NCBI RefSeq assembly: GCF_000014345.1
Contig: NC_009879.1
Coordinates: 759,501-823,500, forward strand
Reading direction: 5' to 3'
DNA from: Rickettsia canadensis str. McKiel
GTDB lineage: Bacteria; Pseudomonadota; Alphaproteobacteria; Rickettsiales; Rickettsiaceae
DNA: 64,000 bases
The translations under genes were made by a program, and so were the position numbers. The notes below the pieces were generated by a model. The model made no database searches and was not told the origin of the DNA. It saw only the letters and a program-made list of their open reading frames with translations. Below, piece after piece: positions 1 through 10,211 of the stretch. Numbering within the stretch: the stretch's first letter is position 1; each line of letters starts with the position of its first letter.

Positions 1-1
1 A

Positions 2-82
2 TCAAAATATAATATTATAAAGCTTGTTTATACAGAAGAATTTACTGATATTAAACAGCACTTGCAAGAGAAAAAAACTTGA
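2..82 (+). other. Unrecognised open stretch at the window edge
   Basis: From base 2 one frame stays open for about 26 codons and ends at a TGA near base 82. It may be the tail of a gene that starts outside the window. It does not look like the end of NuoD, the usual upstream neighbour of nuoE. The bases from 83 to 150 hold nothing recognisable. Confidence 0.2.
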
Positions 83-149
83 AAAAAATGGAAGCATAGT
101 TGGAAAAAATAGAATTAAAAAACTAATCCTAAATGGAAAGATTTAATTG

Positions 150-186
150 AATAATTTTCTGGATTCCTGCTTTCACAGGAATGACA
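150..186. repeat. Half Rickettsia palindromic element
   Basis: Bases 163-182 form a hairpin, ATTCCTG then six bases then CAGGAAT, and end in the GAATGACAT motif seen at the edges of the other palindromic elements here. Only one arm is present, so this looks like a truncated copy. It ends about 10 bp before the nuoE start codon and so forms the nuoE leader. Confidence 0.55.
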
Positions 187-196
187 TAAGTGATAT

Positions 197-700
197 ATGA
201 ATACAAAAATTACAAGTTTTATATTTGATAAGAAAAATTTAAATCTAGCAGAAGATATTGTCAAAAAATATCCACCACACGGAAAAAGGAGTGCTATATT
301 ACCGCTGCTTGATCTAGCACAGCGTCAAAACGGTGGCTGGTTATCTATCCCTGCTATCGAATATGTTGCAAATATGCTAGGAATAGCTTATATGCGTGCT
401 TATGAAGTTGCAACTTTTTATACTATGTTTAATCTAAAGCCTATCGGTAAACATCATATTAAAGTATGTACTACCACACCTTGCTGGCTACGTGGTAGTA
501 GTGATATCATCAAAACTTGCGAGCAAAAACTTGGTATAAAAGAACAAGAAGTGACGAAAGATCAGAAATTTAGCTTAATTGAGATTGAATGTTTGGGAGC
601 ATGTGTTAATGCACCGGTCGTACAAATCAATGATGATTATTATGAAGATCTAACTCAAGAAAAAATGGAAAATATTCTAGATAAACTGCAAAATGAGTAA
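197..700 (+). CDS. nuoE: NADH-quinone oxidoreductase subunit E (24 kDa, 2Fe-2S)
   Basis: Peripheral-arm subunit of respiratory complex I. It carries the off-pathway 2Fe-2S cluster N1a and works with NuoF in NADH oxidation at the cytoplasmic face of the inner membrane. The 167-residue protein has the family's thioredoxin-like fold signature with four cluster cysteines visible: C91 and C96 in CTTTPC, and C132 and C136 in CLGAC. Length is normal. The stop overlaps the start of yidD by 8 nt (ATGAGTAA), so the two are probably translationally coupled. Other nuo genes are not in the window. A truncated palindromic repeat sits just upstream and no strong ribosome binding site is visible. Confidence 0.95.
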   Translation: MNTKITSFIFDKKNLNLAEDIVKKYPPHGKRSAILPLLDLAQRQNGGWLSIPAIEYVANMLGIAYMRAYEVATFYTMFNLKPIGKHHIKVCTTTPCWLRGSSDIIKTCEQKLGIKEQEVTKDQKFSLIEIECLGACVNAPVVQINDDYYEDLTQEKMENILDKLQNE

Positions 701-959
701 AATACTTTTACTACTAATTAGATTTTATCAATATTTCATTTCCCCATTACTTGGCAATAATTGTCGTTTTCACCCTACTTGTTCAGAATATGCTAAAGAG
801 TCTATAACATTATATGGTAGCCTAAAAGGATTATGGCGTGCTTTCAAAAGAATCATTAAATGCCAACCGTTCTATAACGGGACTGTATTGTATGATACAG
901 AAGTACGATGTCATGCCCGTAAAAGTGGGAATCCAGTAAAGAATAAGGAACCAAAATAA
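693..959 (+). CDS. yidD: Membrane protein insertion efficiency factor YidD, C-terminus replaced by repeat
   Basis: Small membrane-associated protein thought to help YidC insert inner-membrane proteins. The family core is intact: amphipathic N-terminus, the block [13 protein letters not shown] (C24, C30) and the IIKCQPF block with C57. YidD proteins normally end a few residues later in a Gly/Asp/Pro-containing tail. Here the frame instead runs into a palindromic repeat at base 909, so about 16 residues (from residue 73) and the stop codon are encoded by repeat sequence. The residues between C57 and the repeat also look altered. The core is conserved, so the protein may still work. It overlaps nuoE by 8 nt. 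Confidence 0.88.
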   Translation: MSKILLLLIRFYQYFISPLLGNNCRFHPTCSEYAKESITLYGSLKGLWRAFKRIIKCQPFYNGTVLYDTEVRCHARKSGNPVKNKEPK

Positions 960-1015
960 CTTTGTACTTTTAAAGATGTAAGAGCCTAGACTCTCGCTTT
1001 ATCTAGGAATGACAT
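909..1015. repeat. Rickettsia palindromic element inserted in the 3' end of yidD
   Basis: The left edge TGTCATGCCCGTAAAAGTGG and the right edge CTAGGAATGACA are imperfect inverted copies with the (A)TGTCATTCC edge motif shared by other elements in the window. The body holds a second complementary pair (GAGCCTAGACTCTCG). About 107 bp. The first 51 bp are read as the end of yidD. The element ends about 78 bp before the preferred start of the next gene, so it separates the two. Confidence 0.75.
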
Positions 1016-1092
1016 CTGTATACTTTGCTCTGGTCATAAAATACAACGCTATACGTTCAACATCAATTTTTACTATTTTACTATATTATATA

Positions 1093-1635
1093 ATGAATCT
1101 AAGACCTTTATCCCGTGAATTCTTCTCAAGAGATACTAACTTAGTAAGCACTGAGTTAATTGGTAAGGTTCTATATTTCCAAGGTAAAACAACTATCATT
1201 ACTGAAACGGAAAGCTATATAGGGCAGGACGATCCTGCTTGCCATGCTGCAAGAGGTCGTACAAAAAGAACAGATGTAATGTTTGGTCCTGCAGGTTTTA
1301 GCTATGTTTATCTAATTTACGGAATGTATTATTGTTTAAATTTCGTAACCGAAACTGATGGTTTTCCTGCTGCAGCATTAATAAGAGGAGTACATGTTAT
1401 TTCACCTGAGAACATATACTTAAACGGTCCTGGTAAATTATGTAAATATTTAGGAATTAATATATCTCATAATAAATGCGATCTTATCAATAACAAAGAA
1501 TTTTTTGTTGGCGATATCGGCTTAACGCTCCCCTACTCTAATACCACCCGTATAGGTATTACTAAAGGCACGGATAAACTATGGCGTTATGTCGTTACAG
1601 ATAGGAGTAATTTAATCTCTCAATATAATTTCTAG
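1093..1635 (+). CDS. DNA-3-methyladenine glycosylase (AAG/MPG family)
   Basis: Monofunctional base-excision repair glycosylase that removes 3-methyladenine and related damaged purines. From the ATG at 1093 the protein has 180 residues, close to the usual bacterial length. The AAG active site is clear: E40 (general base), Y42 and H51 in the [14 protein letters not shown] block, followed by the conserved MFGPAG and [13 protein letters not shown] blocks. The open frame extends upstream to 1009, but those 28 codons start inside a palindromic repeat and have no family similarity, so 1093 is preferred. Confidence 0.93.
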   Translation: MNLRPLSREFFSRDTNLVSTELIGKVLYFQGKTTIITETESYIGQDDPACHAARGRTKRTDVMFGPAGFSYVYLIYGMYYCLNFVTETDGFPAAALIRGVHVISPENIYLNGPGKLCKYLGINISHNKCDLINNKEFFVGDIGLTLPYSNTTRIGITKGTDKLWRYVVTDRSNLISQYNF

Positions 1636-2383
1636 CCTTAATAAGATCATATTAATAACGGGGCGTAGAGACTTTGAAAAGGTTTGTCTAATATATAAGT
1701 AATACACAAAGCATCATGATGAAGTAATACAAGCTAAACCAACCAAAATCTTATGTAGATAAAGTTTAGTACCAAGCATACAGACAAAAAAATTATAGTC
1801 ATTATAAATATCCAATATTGTGGTATTTAAAGAAAAATAGGACATTTTAACTCTATTATACCTCAAGGTATAAAGCTCTGGTATCTCTTTAATTATTTCT
1901 TTTTTAATAAAAATCTGCACTTATGCTTTTAATTGATAAGCTTAAAGTCGCTTATTAATATTTTGAAGAAAACTAAGAGCTTCATGCCCGATTTTCTTGC
2001 GGTCTTTCATTAATTGCCATTCACACTGTACTACATCTTACATGATAATTTTTAATATCTAGATAAATTGCAGTCTCATTGCCATGAGAAAAAGCAAACC
2101 TACACTATCTGCAAGCCTCATCAACACTATAGACTCTACTGCCACCCCTTCTTATACTTTATTAAAATTACCGAGTAAATAAATTAATACAAAACATGTT
2201 AACACTGCATATATTAATACCTACTACTCCCGATCAAAATCCTCTAAGGCTGGCCAAAAGTTCTTCTTTTTGAAAATTATTCTTAGCAAAAGCTCTTTAA
2301 AATAATATTTACTATGAAAAATAAAACAATATTAGGAACATTATAAATAAAATCAATTATATGATCAAACATAAGCATTGTAA
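1636..2383. other. Gene-poor stretch, possible decayed gene on minus strand
   Basis: About 750 bp with no convincing gene. On the minus strand 1714-1920 is open (68 codons). Upstream of it, to about 2170, short open pieces occur in different frames, which fits an old coding region broken by stops and frameshifts. The pieces match no family I recognise. Confidence 0.3.
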
Positions 2384-2523
2384 TGTTATTCCCGCGGAGG
2401 CGGGAAGCCGATAAAATCTATAAAAACTTGTTTTTTAGACTTATTGTATCAATTAATAAAGTTGCAATTTTTGTACCAATATTAAGATTATTTTTTTTGG
2501 ATCCGGCAGAGGTGGAAATGACA
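2384..2523. repeat. Rickettsia palindromic element
   Basis: The left arm GTTATTCCCGCGGAGGCGGG and the right arm ending GCAGAGGTGGAAATGACAT are inverted copies. The body shares AAAACTTGTTTTTT and ACCAATATTAAG with the elements at 12929-13040 and 45789-45912, so these three belong to one subtype. It lies 11 bp beyond the xseB stop codon. Confidence 0.7.
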
Positions 2524-2534
2524 TATACAACTTT

Positions 2535-2777
2535 CTAAATCTCTGTCTCTTCTAAAACCACCGTAGAATCAGCAAGTTTAGTAATTTTTTCAATTTTTAA
2601 CCGAGCTTCTTTTAGTTTCTTCTCGCAATGATTCTTAAGTACAATACCTCTTTCGAAGCTATTAACTGCCGTCTCTAGACTCTCTTGCCCGTTATCTATT
2701 TTTTTAACAATTTCCTCAAGCTCTTTTAAAGCTTCTTCAAAGCTAATATTGTCTTCTAAAATTTTAGTATTAGTCAT
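2535..2777 (-). CDS. xseB: Exodeoxyribonuclease VII small subunit
   Basis: Small helical subunit of exonuclease VII, which degrades single-stranded DNA together with the large subunit XseA (not in this window). 80 residues, the normal size. The family core is visible: [18 protein letters not shown] near the N-terminus, then a second helix with SFERGIVL and [15 protein letters not shown]. It follows the AsmA-like gene by 14 bp on the same strand and is probably cotranscribed. Confidence 0.93.
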   Translation of the reverse strand: MTNTKILEDNISFEEALKELEEIVKKIDNGQESLETAVNSFERGIVLKNHCEKKLKEARLKIEKITKLADSTVVLEETEI

Positions 2778-2791
2778 TTATTTTTTATTAT

Positions 2792-5422
2792 TTAATGGTT
2801 AATTGAATTAGTAGCTTCTTCTGTTTGTGTTTGTGGTATAAGTAATTTTTTTAGCTCACTACTATCTAAAGTCTTCTTAGGAGCAAAAATACTCCCTTGC
2901 ATTTTTATACTAAGATGTGCCAAAGTATCTTTATCGGAACTCGTATTTGATGTATTTAACTTAACAAGCCTTCCTGGCACATAAAATGATAAAATACTAG
3001 ATGCATCCATATCAAAATTATATATATTAATTGCAAAAGAGGCCACACCGCTACTATATTGTGTTGCAAATTTTACTTTCTTTAAAAGGGCAATACCTTT
3101 TTGTAGTTCAATATCACCGCTTATACCTCTAATATTTTCTTGTCCTGTGGTTATAGCATTATTTATATCTTTATCTAAATTCTCTACCTTATAATCAGGT
3201 GTATTAATTTTTTCTATAAAAGCATCAATTGCAAAATTATTAATATCTATATTGTTTATAGCAAATTGTGATTTTGTAGTAAGGTTATATAACTGGCTTT
3301 GAAGGGTGTGACCGTTAGTCCCTAAACTACCGCTTATACTTACTGCTCCGCTCATTGCAGTAAATATTTGTTTAGGTATAAGAGCTAAAACTTTGTCTAA
3401 ATCTATTGTATTTAAGGCATATACAAAACTTATAGAATAAGGCTCCAATAAAATATTACCGCTACCTTGAAACTTACCGCCTAATAATTCTGCTTCAATA
3501 TTATTGAATTGTAATAGATTATTATTATTTGCTATATAAAATTTAACATTTGTCAATATCAAATCATCTTGTGATAATGTTGACAACATACCGGAAACTT
3601 GTAAGATAGCTTTATCTAAACTATAATCATTGACTAATTTATTTCTTAAATTAAGCATTCCTGCTGGCGATAATAAATCAGTAATAGTAAGATTCCCATC
3701 CTTAATTTCTATAGTTAAAGACGGTAATACACTCGATACATCCAAGTTCCAGCTAGTTGATAAATAGCTGTGAGCAGTTTTAAAATCTAAATTACTAATT
3801 TTGATATTAGCCGGTGTGATTTTAGCAAGCAAATTCATTTTGTCAAATATATGATCGTTATACTTAACACTATCGATCAAAATATCTAAATTAGCTAAAT
3901 ATCCTATTGTTCTAATAGGAATAAATTTACTTGGATAATCTATAGCTTTCATATCTTTAGTTAAATTTTTTGTAAATGCGATAAGTGGTGAAATTATTGG
4001 ATATGTTTGACTGCTTAAATCAAGCGAAGATATATTAAGCGTAGCATCTAGACGAGGTGTTTGAGCAATAAATTTACTAGAAAAATTTCCTGATAAATTA
4101 AAATTATCCGTTTTAAGTAATAAATTTTTACAAAATAAATCTATTAAAGTGAGTTTCAAATCTGACGATAAACTAAAAGGAATAGCTTCTTTAATAGTAA
4201 CGTCGTTAAATCCTAAAATATTCAATAACGAATTTATATCATTGTGCTGTAAATATAACTGTCCGTCGAACATACTTCTAACAGCATTCTGTGTTACACT
4301 ACCTGTAAGCTTAAATTCCCCGCCTGACTTAATATTGCCTGAAAATTCATTTATCTTTAAAGTACCTTTTAATAAGTTAGAAGAAAAGACTATTTTTTCT
4401 AATGCTTCATTATTACTTAAAATGATTTCGTTAATTTTCACATCTGTTTTTAGTAATTTATCAGCAAAAATAAATCTAATATTTGAACGATCAGTATGAA
4501 ATGTTCCCCCTGCATTTGGAGAAATTAATGAACTTAAATCTATTTTATGAAAATCTAGTTTCACATTAGTAGTAATATGATCATTTTTAGCAATGTGAAC
4601 AAATCCATTACCGGTAATAAAAGACGATGCTATTACTATGTCTTTTAGCTCTATTTCATCTTCATTATTTGCGATATTAAATTTAACGTTTACTGCCTCA
4701 TTTTGATTAAATTTATTAAAAAGTAGTTTTAAATCTGGTAATATACTATATATTACCGACGCTAAATTTTTAAGCTGATATTCACCGCTACCGCTAGTAA
4801 GCTTAAAATCTTTGTAAATTTGTGATAACTTAAAACCATAATCATTATTATCAATATTAAGACTAAAAGCTACTGTATCGTCATGTTTATTAATTGAACC
4901 TGAAATTTTCCCTATATAGTTACTTGTAGTTTTAAATGACGATAATGCATTTTCTTTTTTTAATATACAATTATTAAAATTTAAAATAGAATAGTCTTGT
5001 TTATTAATAATACTTAGATTAGTAACATTTAAATTTATATCTTGTAATTTATATTTAAAGAAATTCTTTATTAACTCTTCATGATTATAAATATTTAATA
5101 AATTAGAATTTGAATAAAATTTAGCATCTAATATGTCTATTTTATTAATTTTAGGATTAAATGTTATAAGCGACCACAACGAAAAATAAATTTTAATCTG
5201 CTCTAAATCTAGCTTTCCTTCTTCCCTTATCAACTCAATAATTAAATAGGGCAAAGGAAATTTATTCATCTTTATTTTTCTGATATTTTCCTTCGCAATT
5301 CCTAAATGACTAGTAAGGTTATTAGTAACCGAATTATAATTAACAAAAGATAATGCACTAAAAATGATAAATAACAACAATGAGAAACAAATTATGATGC
5401 TGGCAGTTATTTTTTTTATCAT
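2792..5422 (-). CDS. AsmA-like envelope protein (876 aa)
   Basis: Large envelope protein with one N-terminal membrane anchor (about residues 5-27, hydrophobic) followed by more than 800 residues of beta-rich, Asn/Ser/Leu-rich sequence. This is the architecture of the AsmA/TamB/DUF3971 superfamily, which bridges the periplasm and is linked to lipid transport or outer-membrane biogenesis. Family placement rests on overall layout and on late blocks such as LLGGKFQGSGNI and MSGAVSISGSLGTNG. No catalytic residues are expected. It is divergent from rimM (68 bp between starts). A second, broken AsmA-family gene lies beyond rimM. The substrate is unknown. Confidence 0.75.
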   Translation of the reverse strand: MIKKITASIIICFSLLLFIIFSALSFVNYNSVTNNLTSHLGIAKENIRKIKMNKFPLPYLIIELIREEGKLDLEQIKIYFSLWSLITFNPKINKIDILDAKFYSNSNLLNIYNHEELIKNFFKYKLQDINLNVTNLSIINKQDYSILNFNNCILKKENALSSFKTTSNYIGKISGSINKHDDTVAFSLNIDNNDYGFKLSQIYKDFKLTSGSGEYQLKNLASVIYSILPDLKLLFNKFNQNEAVNVKFNIANNEDEIELKDIVIASSFITGNGFVHIAKNDHITTNVKLDFHKIDLSSLISPNAGGTFHTDRSNIRFIFADKLLKTDVKINEIILSNNEALEKIVFSSNLLKGTLKINEFSGNIKSGGEFKLTGSVTQNAVRSMFDGQLYLQHNDINSLLNILGFNDVTIKEAIPFSLSSDLKLTLIDLFCKNLLLKTDNFNLSGNFSSKFIAQTPRLDATLNISSLDLSSQTYPIISPLIAFTKNLTKDMKAIDYPSKFIPIRTIGYLANLDILIDSVKYNDHIFDKMNLLAKITPANIKISNLDFKTAHSYLSTSWNLDVSSVLPSLTIEIKDGNLTITDLLSPAGMLNLRNKLVNDYSLDKAILQVSGMLSTLSQDDLILTNVKFYIANNNNLLQFNNIEAELLGGKFQGSGNILLEPYSISFVYALNTIDLDKVLALIPKQIFTAMSGAVSISGSLGTNGHTLQSQLYNLTTKSQFAINNIDINNFAIDAFIEKINTPDYKVENLDKDINNAITTGQENIRGISGDIELQKGIALLKKVKFATQYSSGVASFAINIYNFDMDASSILSFYVPGRLVKLNTSNTSSDKDTLAHLSIKMQGSIFAPKKTLDSSELKKLLIPQTQTEEATNSINH

Positions 5423-5490
5423 GTCTGTAAAAAACTTTTTAAGTATATTATATTATTATATATCACTATCAAAATTTAAAGGTAAATTAA

Positions 5491-5988
5491 ATGAATTCTT
5501 TAGAAAATTTAATTTTAGTCGGTGTAATAAAATCATGTCACGGAATTAAAGGTCATATAATTTTAAAATCTTTTACCATCCCTACTACAAAAATACTTGA
5601 AAGAAATTTAGTAAATGAATCACAAGAAAATATAAATATTAAGCTAATTAGCCAAAATGCCAAAGGAGAATTAATTTGCACATTTAATGATATATCTACT
5701 CGAAATGAAGCTGAAAATTTAAAAGGTTATAAACTATTTTGCTTAAGAGCAAGTTTACCAGAACTAGAAGAAGATGAATTTTATATAGCAGATTTAAATC
5801 ATCTAACGATATTAGATCAAGATCATAAAAAAGTAGGTAAAATTAAAAATATTCTTAACTTTGGTGCCGGTGATATAATTGAAATAGAATTTTTAGACCA
5901 AACAACTGAATTATTACCTTTTAATAAACAATTTTTTCCTGTTATAACTAAAAATTATGGGATTTTAAATTATAAAAGAGAAGTTTAA
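5491..5988 (+). CDS. rimM: Ribosome maturation factor RimM
   Basis: 16S rRNA processing and 30S maturation factor that binds ribosomal protein S19. 165 residues, normal length. The N-terminal RimM barrel shows [13 protein letters not shown] at residues 10-22. A C-terminal PRC-barrel domain follows, with [10 protein letters not shown] and GAGDIIEIE. The start at 5491 is chosen because GVIKSCHG lies at the expected distance; a longer overlapping frame from 5364 is in another reading frame and is ignored. The usual partners (rpsP, trmD, rplS) are absent nearby. Confidence 0.94.
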   Translation: MNSLENLILVGVIKSCHGIKGHIILKSFTIPTTKILERNLVNESQENINIKLISQNAKGELICTFNDISTRNEAENLKGYKLFCLRASLPELEEDEFYIADLNHLTILDQDHKKVGKIKNILNFGAGDIIEIEFLDQTTELLPFNKQFFPVITKNYGILNYKREV

Positions 5989-6014
5989 ACAATTTACTTT
6001 AATTTTTCAATCTC

Positions 6015-6780
6015 TTATTTTTTGAGTTGTTTTTGCAGTGCTTCAATTTCTTTATTTTATAAAACCGGTAAATTCAACAATTTCATCTCAAGGCTTATTT
6101 TTTGTTAGCATCTTTTTAACTAGTATTATTTTTCTTTTCTTCTACCTTTCTAAACTCCTTGTTGCTCCCAATGATATACAATACCCCCATAATTTCTTCT
6201 CCTTCTTCAGAGTTTAAATGTAATGTAAGTATTTTGTCTATTTATATCATTTTGACTAATTTTGGTCAAAGTATGGTAATAAAATTAGCTCTATATAATC
6301 AATGCCGATATTAACCTTGGCAAACTTAGGTAAAAAAGGTCAGCTATCTCATGCCATCTTTTTTAATAAATCTTGTGCATGTATGCTTCATAAAAAATTG
6401 TAAAATTTCAGACCAATCATTTTCTTTCAATTTTTGATCAGAATATCATACACGTTTATAAGTTGATAATCATTAATCCAAATATTTTTAAGTTCACCAT
6501 GATTAAACAACTCCCATAAATTTTGAGGTGCATTAGCGAAAAGCAATTAATGATCAGGTGTACTTTGATATTCTATAAAAAAATATATTAACCGTCTTCA
6601 CTGTCAAATTTAACAGAAAATAAAATATCCGATATAGACTTCTTAAGGTTAGGTTCCATAAAACTATCCTTTTCCATTTTAAGTATTAAACGAAAGTAAA
6701 TCTTTGATATAAGGCGGTAAATGCATCTAAAAAAACTCTCTAGCGAAGAAAGGATTTGCAAATGCACTACGTACAATGAA
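6015..6780 (-). pseudogene. Broken Rpn-family (PD-(D/E)XK) nuclease/transposase-like gene
   Basis: Read from about 6780 down, pieces in different frames give an Rpn-type N-terminus (RSAFANPFFAREFF, then LPPYIKDLLSF), continuing as DSFMEPNLKKSISDILFSVK up to the EDG motif near 6590. The C-terminal tail (EIVEFTG, then KEIEALQKQLKK and a stop at 6015-6017) sits at the far end. Frameshifts occur in the N-terminal part and the middle has stops. Rpn proteins are recombination-promoting PD-(D/E)XK nucleases. Identification is from these motifs by memory of the family. Confidence 0.65.
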
Positions 6781-6943
6781 TCTCGTCATACTTAAATTTA
6801 TTAGACATAAATATTATTGATATTCAAAACTACATCAATAAAATAATTATTTTAACTAAAAATTGAGTAAGTGATATGAATTTGACAATTAAGCCTTAAA
6901 TACTATAATCAATATATGTATAGAAATAGATAGGTTAATCTCT

Positions 6944-9137
6944 ATGCCTAAAGCTTTAAAATACTCACTTATGATATTTATAAGTATAATATTGTTATTA
7001 ATTGTTATTCCTTTCTTTATTCCTTTAAATAATTATAAAGGAGTAATAATAAAGTCAGCTCTGCAGAATCTACTAATACTAAAACTGAGTTAGCACTTCC
7101 TATTTTGATTAGTTATTTTAAAATAATAGACGGCAAAGTAATATATATAGAAAACAATAATGAGAAAATATTTAACGATATTCACTTAGATACTAAAGGT
7201 CCTTAATTCAAAGCATTAAAGAACCTATAGATTTCACTTTAGCTTTAAAGGCTTTGGAACAGCAGATTAATATAGGCGGGAATATTGCAGAAATCGGGAC
7301 AATAATTACGTTAAGCGCCGATATTAATCTTGCCGGTGAAAAAATTAAAATCGAAGGAAAATTTGATAGCGAAAATCATTCTTTTATAGGTAACGCAAAT
7401 ATTAAAGGCAATACTAAAACTTTAGGTATGCCGGCTGACTTACAAAATGACTATGAGCTAACTACGGCAATTACTGCAAATAGTAAAAACATAGTTATTA
7501 AAGATACAAGACTTCATTATACAAATATAGAATTATTAGCAAATACAAGTTATGATATAGAGCGTAATAACCTAAAATCAAATATTATTATAAATCCAGG
7601 TAACATTATAACCGAGATTTGCTCCAATTTAGATAAGACAAATATTCTGTTACAAGCAGATAGTTTCAAACCTATACTTGATGCTCTAAAGCTAAAGACT
7701 GATACATTACCTCCTATTATTAACCAAAAACTTATACTTACTTCTAGTGTAGTTTATAATTCCCAAACAATAAAACTGCAAAATATTAATTTATCGACTC
7801 CAAATAGTCATCTAACCGGAGATATTGAGCTTAAAAACTTAGCACAAGATATAACTATTTTCCACAATCTACAAATTAATAATTTTGAGTCGTTTATGAC
7901 TTTACTTGGAGTAAATAATCTAAATCGTATTGGAGTATTCCAGCTCAACGGGGAAGTACAAAAAGTTAAAGGTACTGTCCGTATCAATAATAAAATATCT
8001 GCTTTTAATACTAATATGTCTATTAAAGGCGATATTAATTTAGCAGCTAAGAAGCCAAATTTTAACCTTAATTTATATAGTCTATTAGTTAATTTGGAGA
8101 AAATCATTTCAAACAATAGTCCAACTGTTGCTCCAAATAACACTAATAGTGCTACTCACAATATAACGCCCCCTAAAATAATTCTCCTTGGTCAAATAAT
8201 CCTATTAACTTAGGATTTTTAAATGAAATTGAAGGACAAATATCTGCGAGTATTGATAAATTAACTAACAACTCATTAATCATAAATAATTTAAAAACAA
8301 AATTAAATATCACTGGCGGTAAACTAAATATTACTTCAGTTAATGCGAGTATTTATGGCAGTGAATTTAATAGCACAGGTTTTGTAAGTTCAGGAACAGA
8401 TCAAAATATTGCAATTAAAATTGATTTAAAAAATGCCGATCTAAAAAATTTAACTCCACAATTAGGTAAAATAAAAATAACTAATGGGCGACTAAGCTTT
8501 AAAGCTGATCTGAATTCTAGCGGTAATAGTGTTTATACATATGTTAATAATCTAAACAGATAATTTAACGTAAATAACGATAATGGGAAAATAAGCGGAT
8601 TTGATTTAAACAGCATTGCAGATGCGGTAAATAATGCTAAAAATACCGAAGGAGTATTGCGACTTATTAACCACTCCTTTAGCGGAGGTGCTACATCTTT
8701 TAAAAATTTAATTGCAAGTGGAAATATAACACAAGGCAAGCTTAAGTTAAACAAATGCAGTGTAGATGCTGCACCTGCCAAAGTAAATACAAGCGGTCAA
8801 ATTAACTTACCGCAATATATCATGGATATTAGTACAAGCATTACTATTGCTGATTTACCACCTATAACCGTTAAGTTATATGGATTTATAAACAACCCGC
8901 AGCATAAGCTAGATTATTAAGGCTCTTCAAACATATTTAGTCCAAAATGTTTTTAGTAGCGTTATTAAAGACTTAAAAAGCAGAGAGAAGAAACCTGAAA
9001 ATATTATTAAAGATGCTTTAGGCCTCAGAAAGAAAAAGTATTCAAATGTAGAGGAACAAAGCAATATTAAGCTAGAAAACCCACAAGCAGATCCTGTAAA
9101 TAAGCTTCTACAACAAGGATTGAAGAAACTGTTTTGA
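6944..9137 (+). pseudogene. Broken AsmA-family gene
   Basis: The start at 6944 gives a membrane anchor followed by PFFIPLNNYKGVIIKS, a typical AsmA N-terminus, then a stop near 7090. The reading continues in another frame (ISYFKIIDGKVIYIENN, 7096-7200), then as a long open piece 7254-8213, then 8214-8563, then 8657-8920. It ends with a C-terminal tail in yet another frame (KPENIIKDALGL, then NKLLQQGLKKLF) and a TGA at 9135-9137. At least four frame breaks or stops and a deletion after the N-terminus make it non-functional as one protein. The 319-codon middle piece might still be translated, but it has no anchor or export signal. Confidence 0.8.
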
Positions 9138-9226
9138 TACAGTTATTCCTGCAGCAAACCTAATGGATACACATCCTTTATTTGATCAGTATCTAATACA
9201 AAACTAGCTATGTTTTTAGGAAACTC

Positions 9227-9535
9227 TTAAATTGCGTACATAATTTTTGCTACCTCTTCATTTTCAATAGCTTTCTTTAATTTTAATGATTTCATAATCG
9301 CATTATCTTGTTGTCTTTCCATTAAAATAGAACTTAAGCTATGAAAAACTTCAGCTTCTCTATTGTTATACTTTTCAGTTTTACTATAAGTTTCGATAAA
9401 ATTTGAAAGTTCTTCAGGATCAATTTCAACAAATTTTCGTAGATTGTCTTTTTCCTCTTGATATTGCTGTTATGTAAATTGATACATTGTTTAAATAGCT
9501 CCGCAATTTCATTTTTTAATCTATCCTCTATTAAT
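9227..9535 (-). pseudogene. C-terminal remnant of an unrecognised gene
   Basis: Reading leftwards, one frame gives a charged helical C-terminus (EEKDNLRKFVEIDPEEL, then AEVFHSLSSILMERQQDN, ending EEVAKIMYAI and a stop at 9227-9229). There is no plausible start: upstream the frame breaks and runs into a short inverted-repeat element at 9536. It looks like the tail of a protein cut by that element. The family is not recognised. Confidence 0.4.
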
Positions 9536-9693
9536 TTATAGTGAATTAACTTAAATTATGGATAATGTCTACATCATCTTGTAATTTCTTAAGAACATAT
9601 CTCATACCGTAATAAATGAATTAGTTTGCTATGTCCCAAAAAAATAAAAATATTGCCTATAAATCATCCCTAATTTAAGTTAATTCACTATAA
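9536..9693. mobile_element. MITE-like element with perfect 23-bp inverted ends
   Basis: Bases 9536-9558 and 9671-9693 are exact inverted copies (outer end TTATAGTGAATTAACTTAAA). They enclose about 112 bp with no coding capacity. The TATAG ends resemble IS630/mariner-type elements that insert at TA, but no transposase is present. The size (158 bp) and perfect ends suggest a non-autonomous element moved by a transposase encoded elsewhere. It interrupts the decayed gene on its left. Confidence 0.6.
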
Positions 9694-10211
9694 TATGTAC
9701 AAAACTAAAATGATCAAAAAACAGAATCCAAAGGGATATAGGAACAATATTGTTATTAGGCAAAGAGTAGGAAAGATGACGTTACCGCATAATATATCGT
9801 ATAAATGGAAAAAATTGTGAAATGACAAGTTTAATTACGTATTGAGAATTAAGTTAAACGAATTATTAAATAAAAATTGGATCAAAGAATATAAAGCTAA
9901 GGAATTACGTCAAGATAAACTCGGTTATTTCATTGATTATTGTTTATATTCAAAAGATATAGCACTGCAAGAATTAATAAATATAAGTGATAAATACATA
10001 AGTATTATTATTACTGGACAGTTATGATGAAATAGCTTTTTTATCAGGAAATAACTGTGATTATCGTAATATTAAAGCGGTATTTTAGTATAAAAACGTA
10101 ATAATGAGTTCTAGACCAAATTGTACTTATATAGAGAATGAGTAACAGGTTTGCAAGAAACAATATTAACTAAATTGTTTCTTCCATTCTATTTTCATCT
10201 TTTTATATTTT
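9694..10211. other. Gene-poor stretch
   Basis: About 500 bp with short open pieces only. The longest (9842-10027, plus strand, 61 codons) begins with a charged segment but matches no family and has no clear ribosome binding site. It may be a remnant of an older gene. Confidence 0.25.

Noticed and set aside
4149-4499. 116-codon open frame on the plus strand
   Set aside because: Lies wholly inside the AsmA-like gene on the other strand; its composition mirrors that gene.
7808-8143. 111-codon open frame on the minus strand
   Set aside because: Complement of the AsmA-family pseudogene; no family match.
9842-10027. 61-codon open frame as a real small gene
   Set aside because: No start context, no family features, and it lies in a decayed zone.
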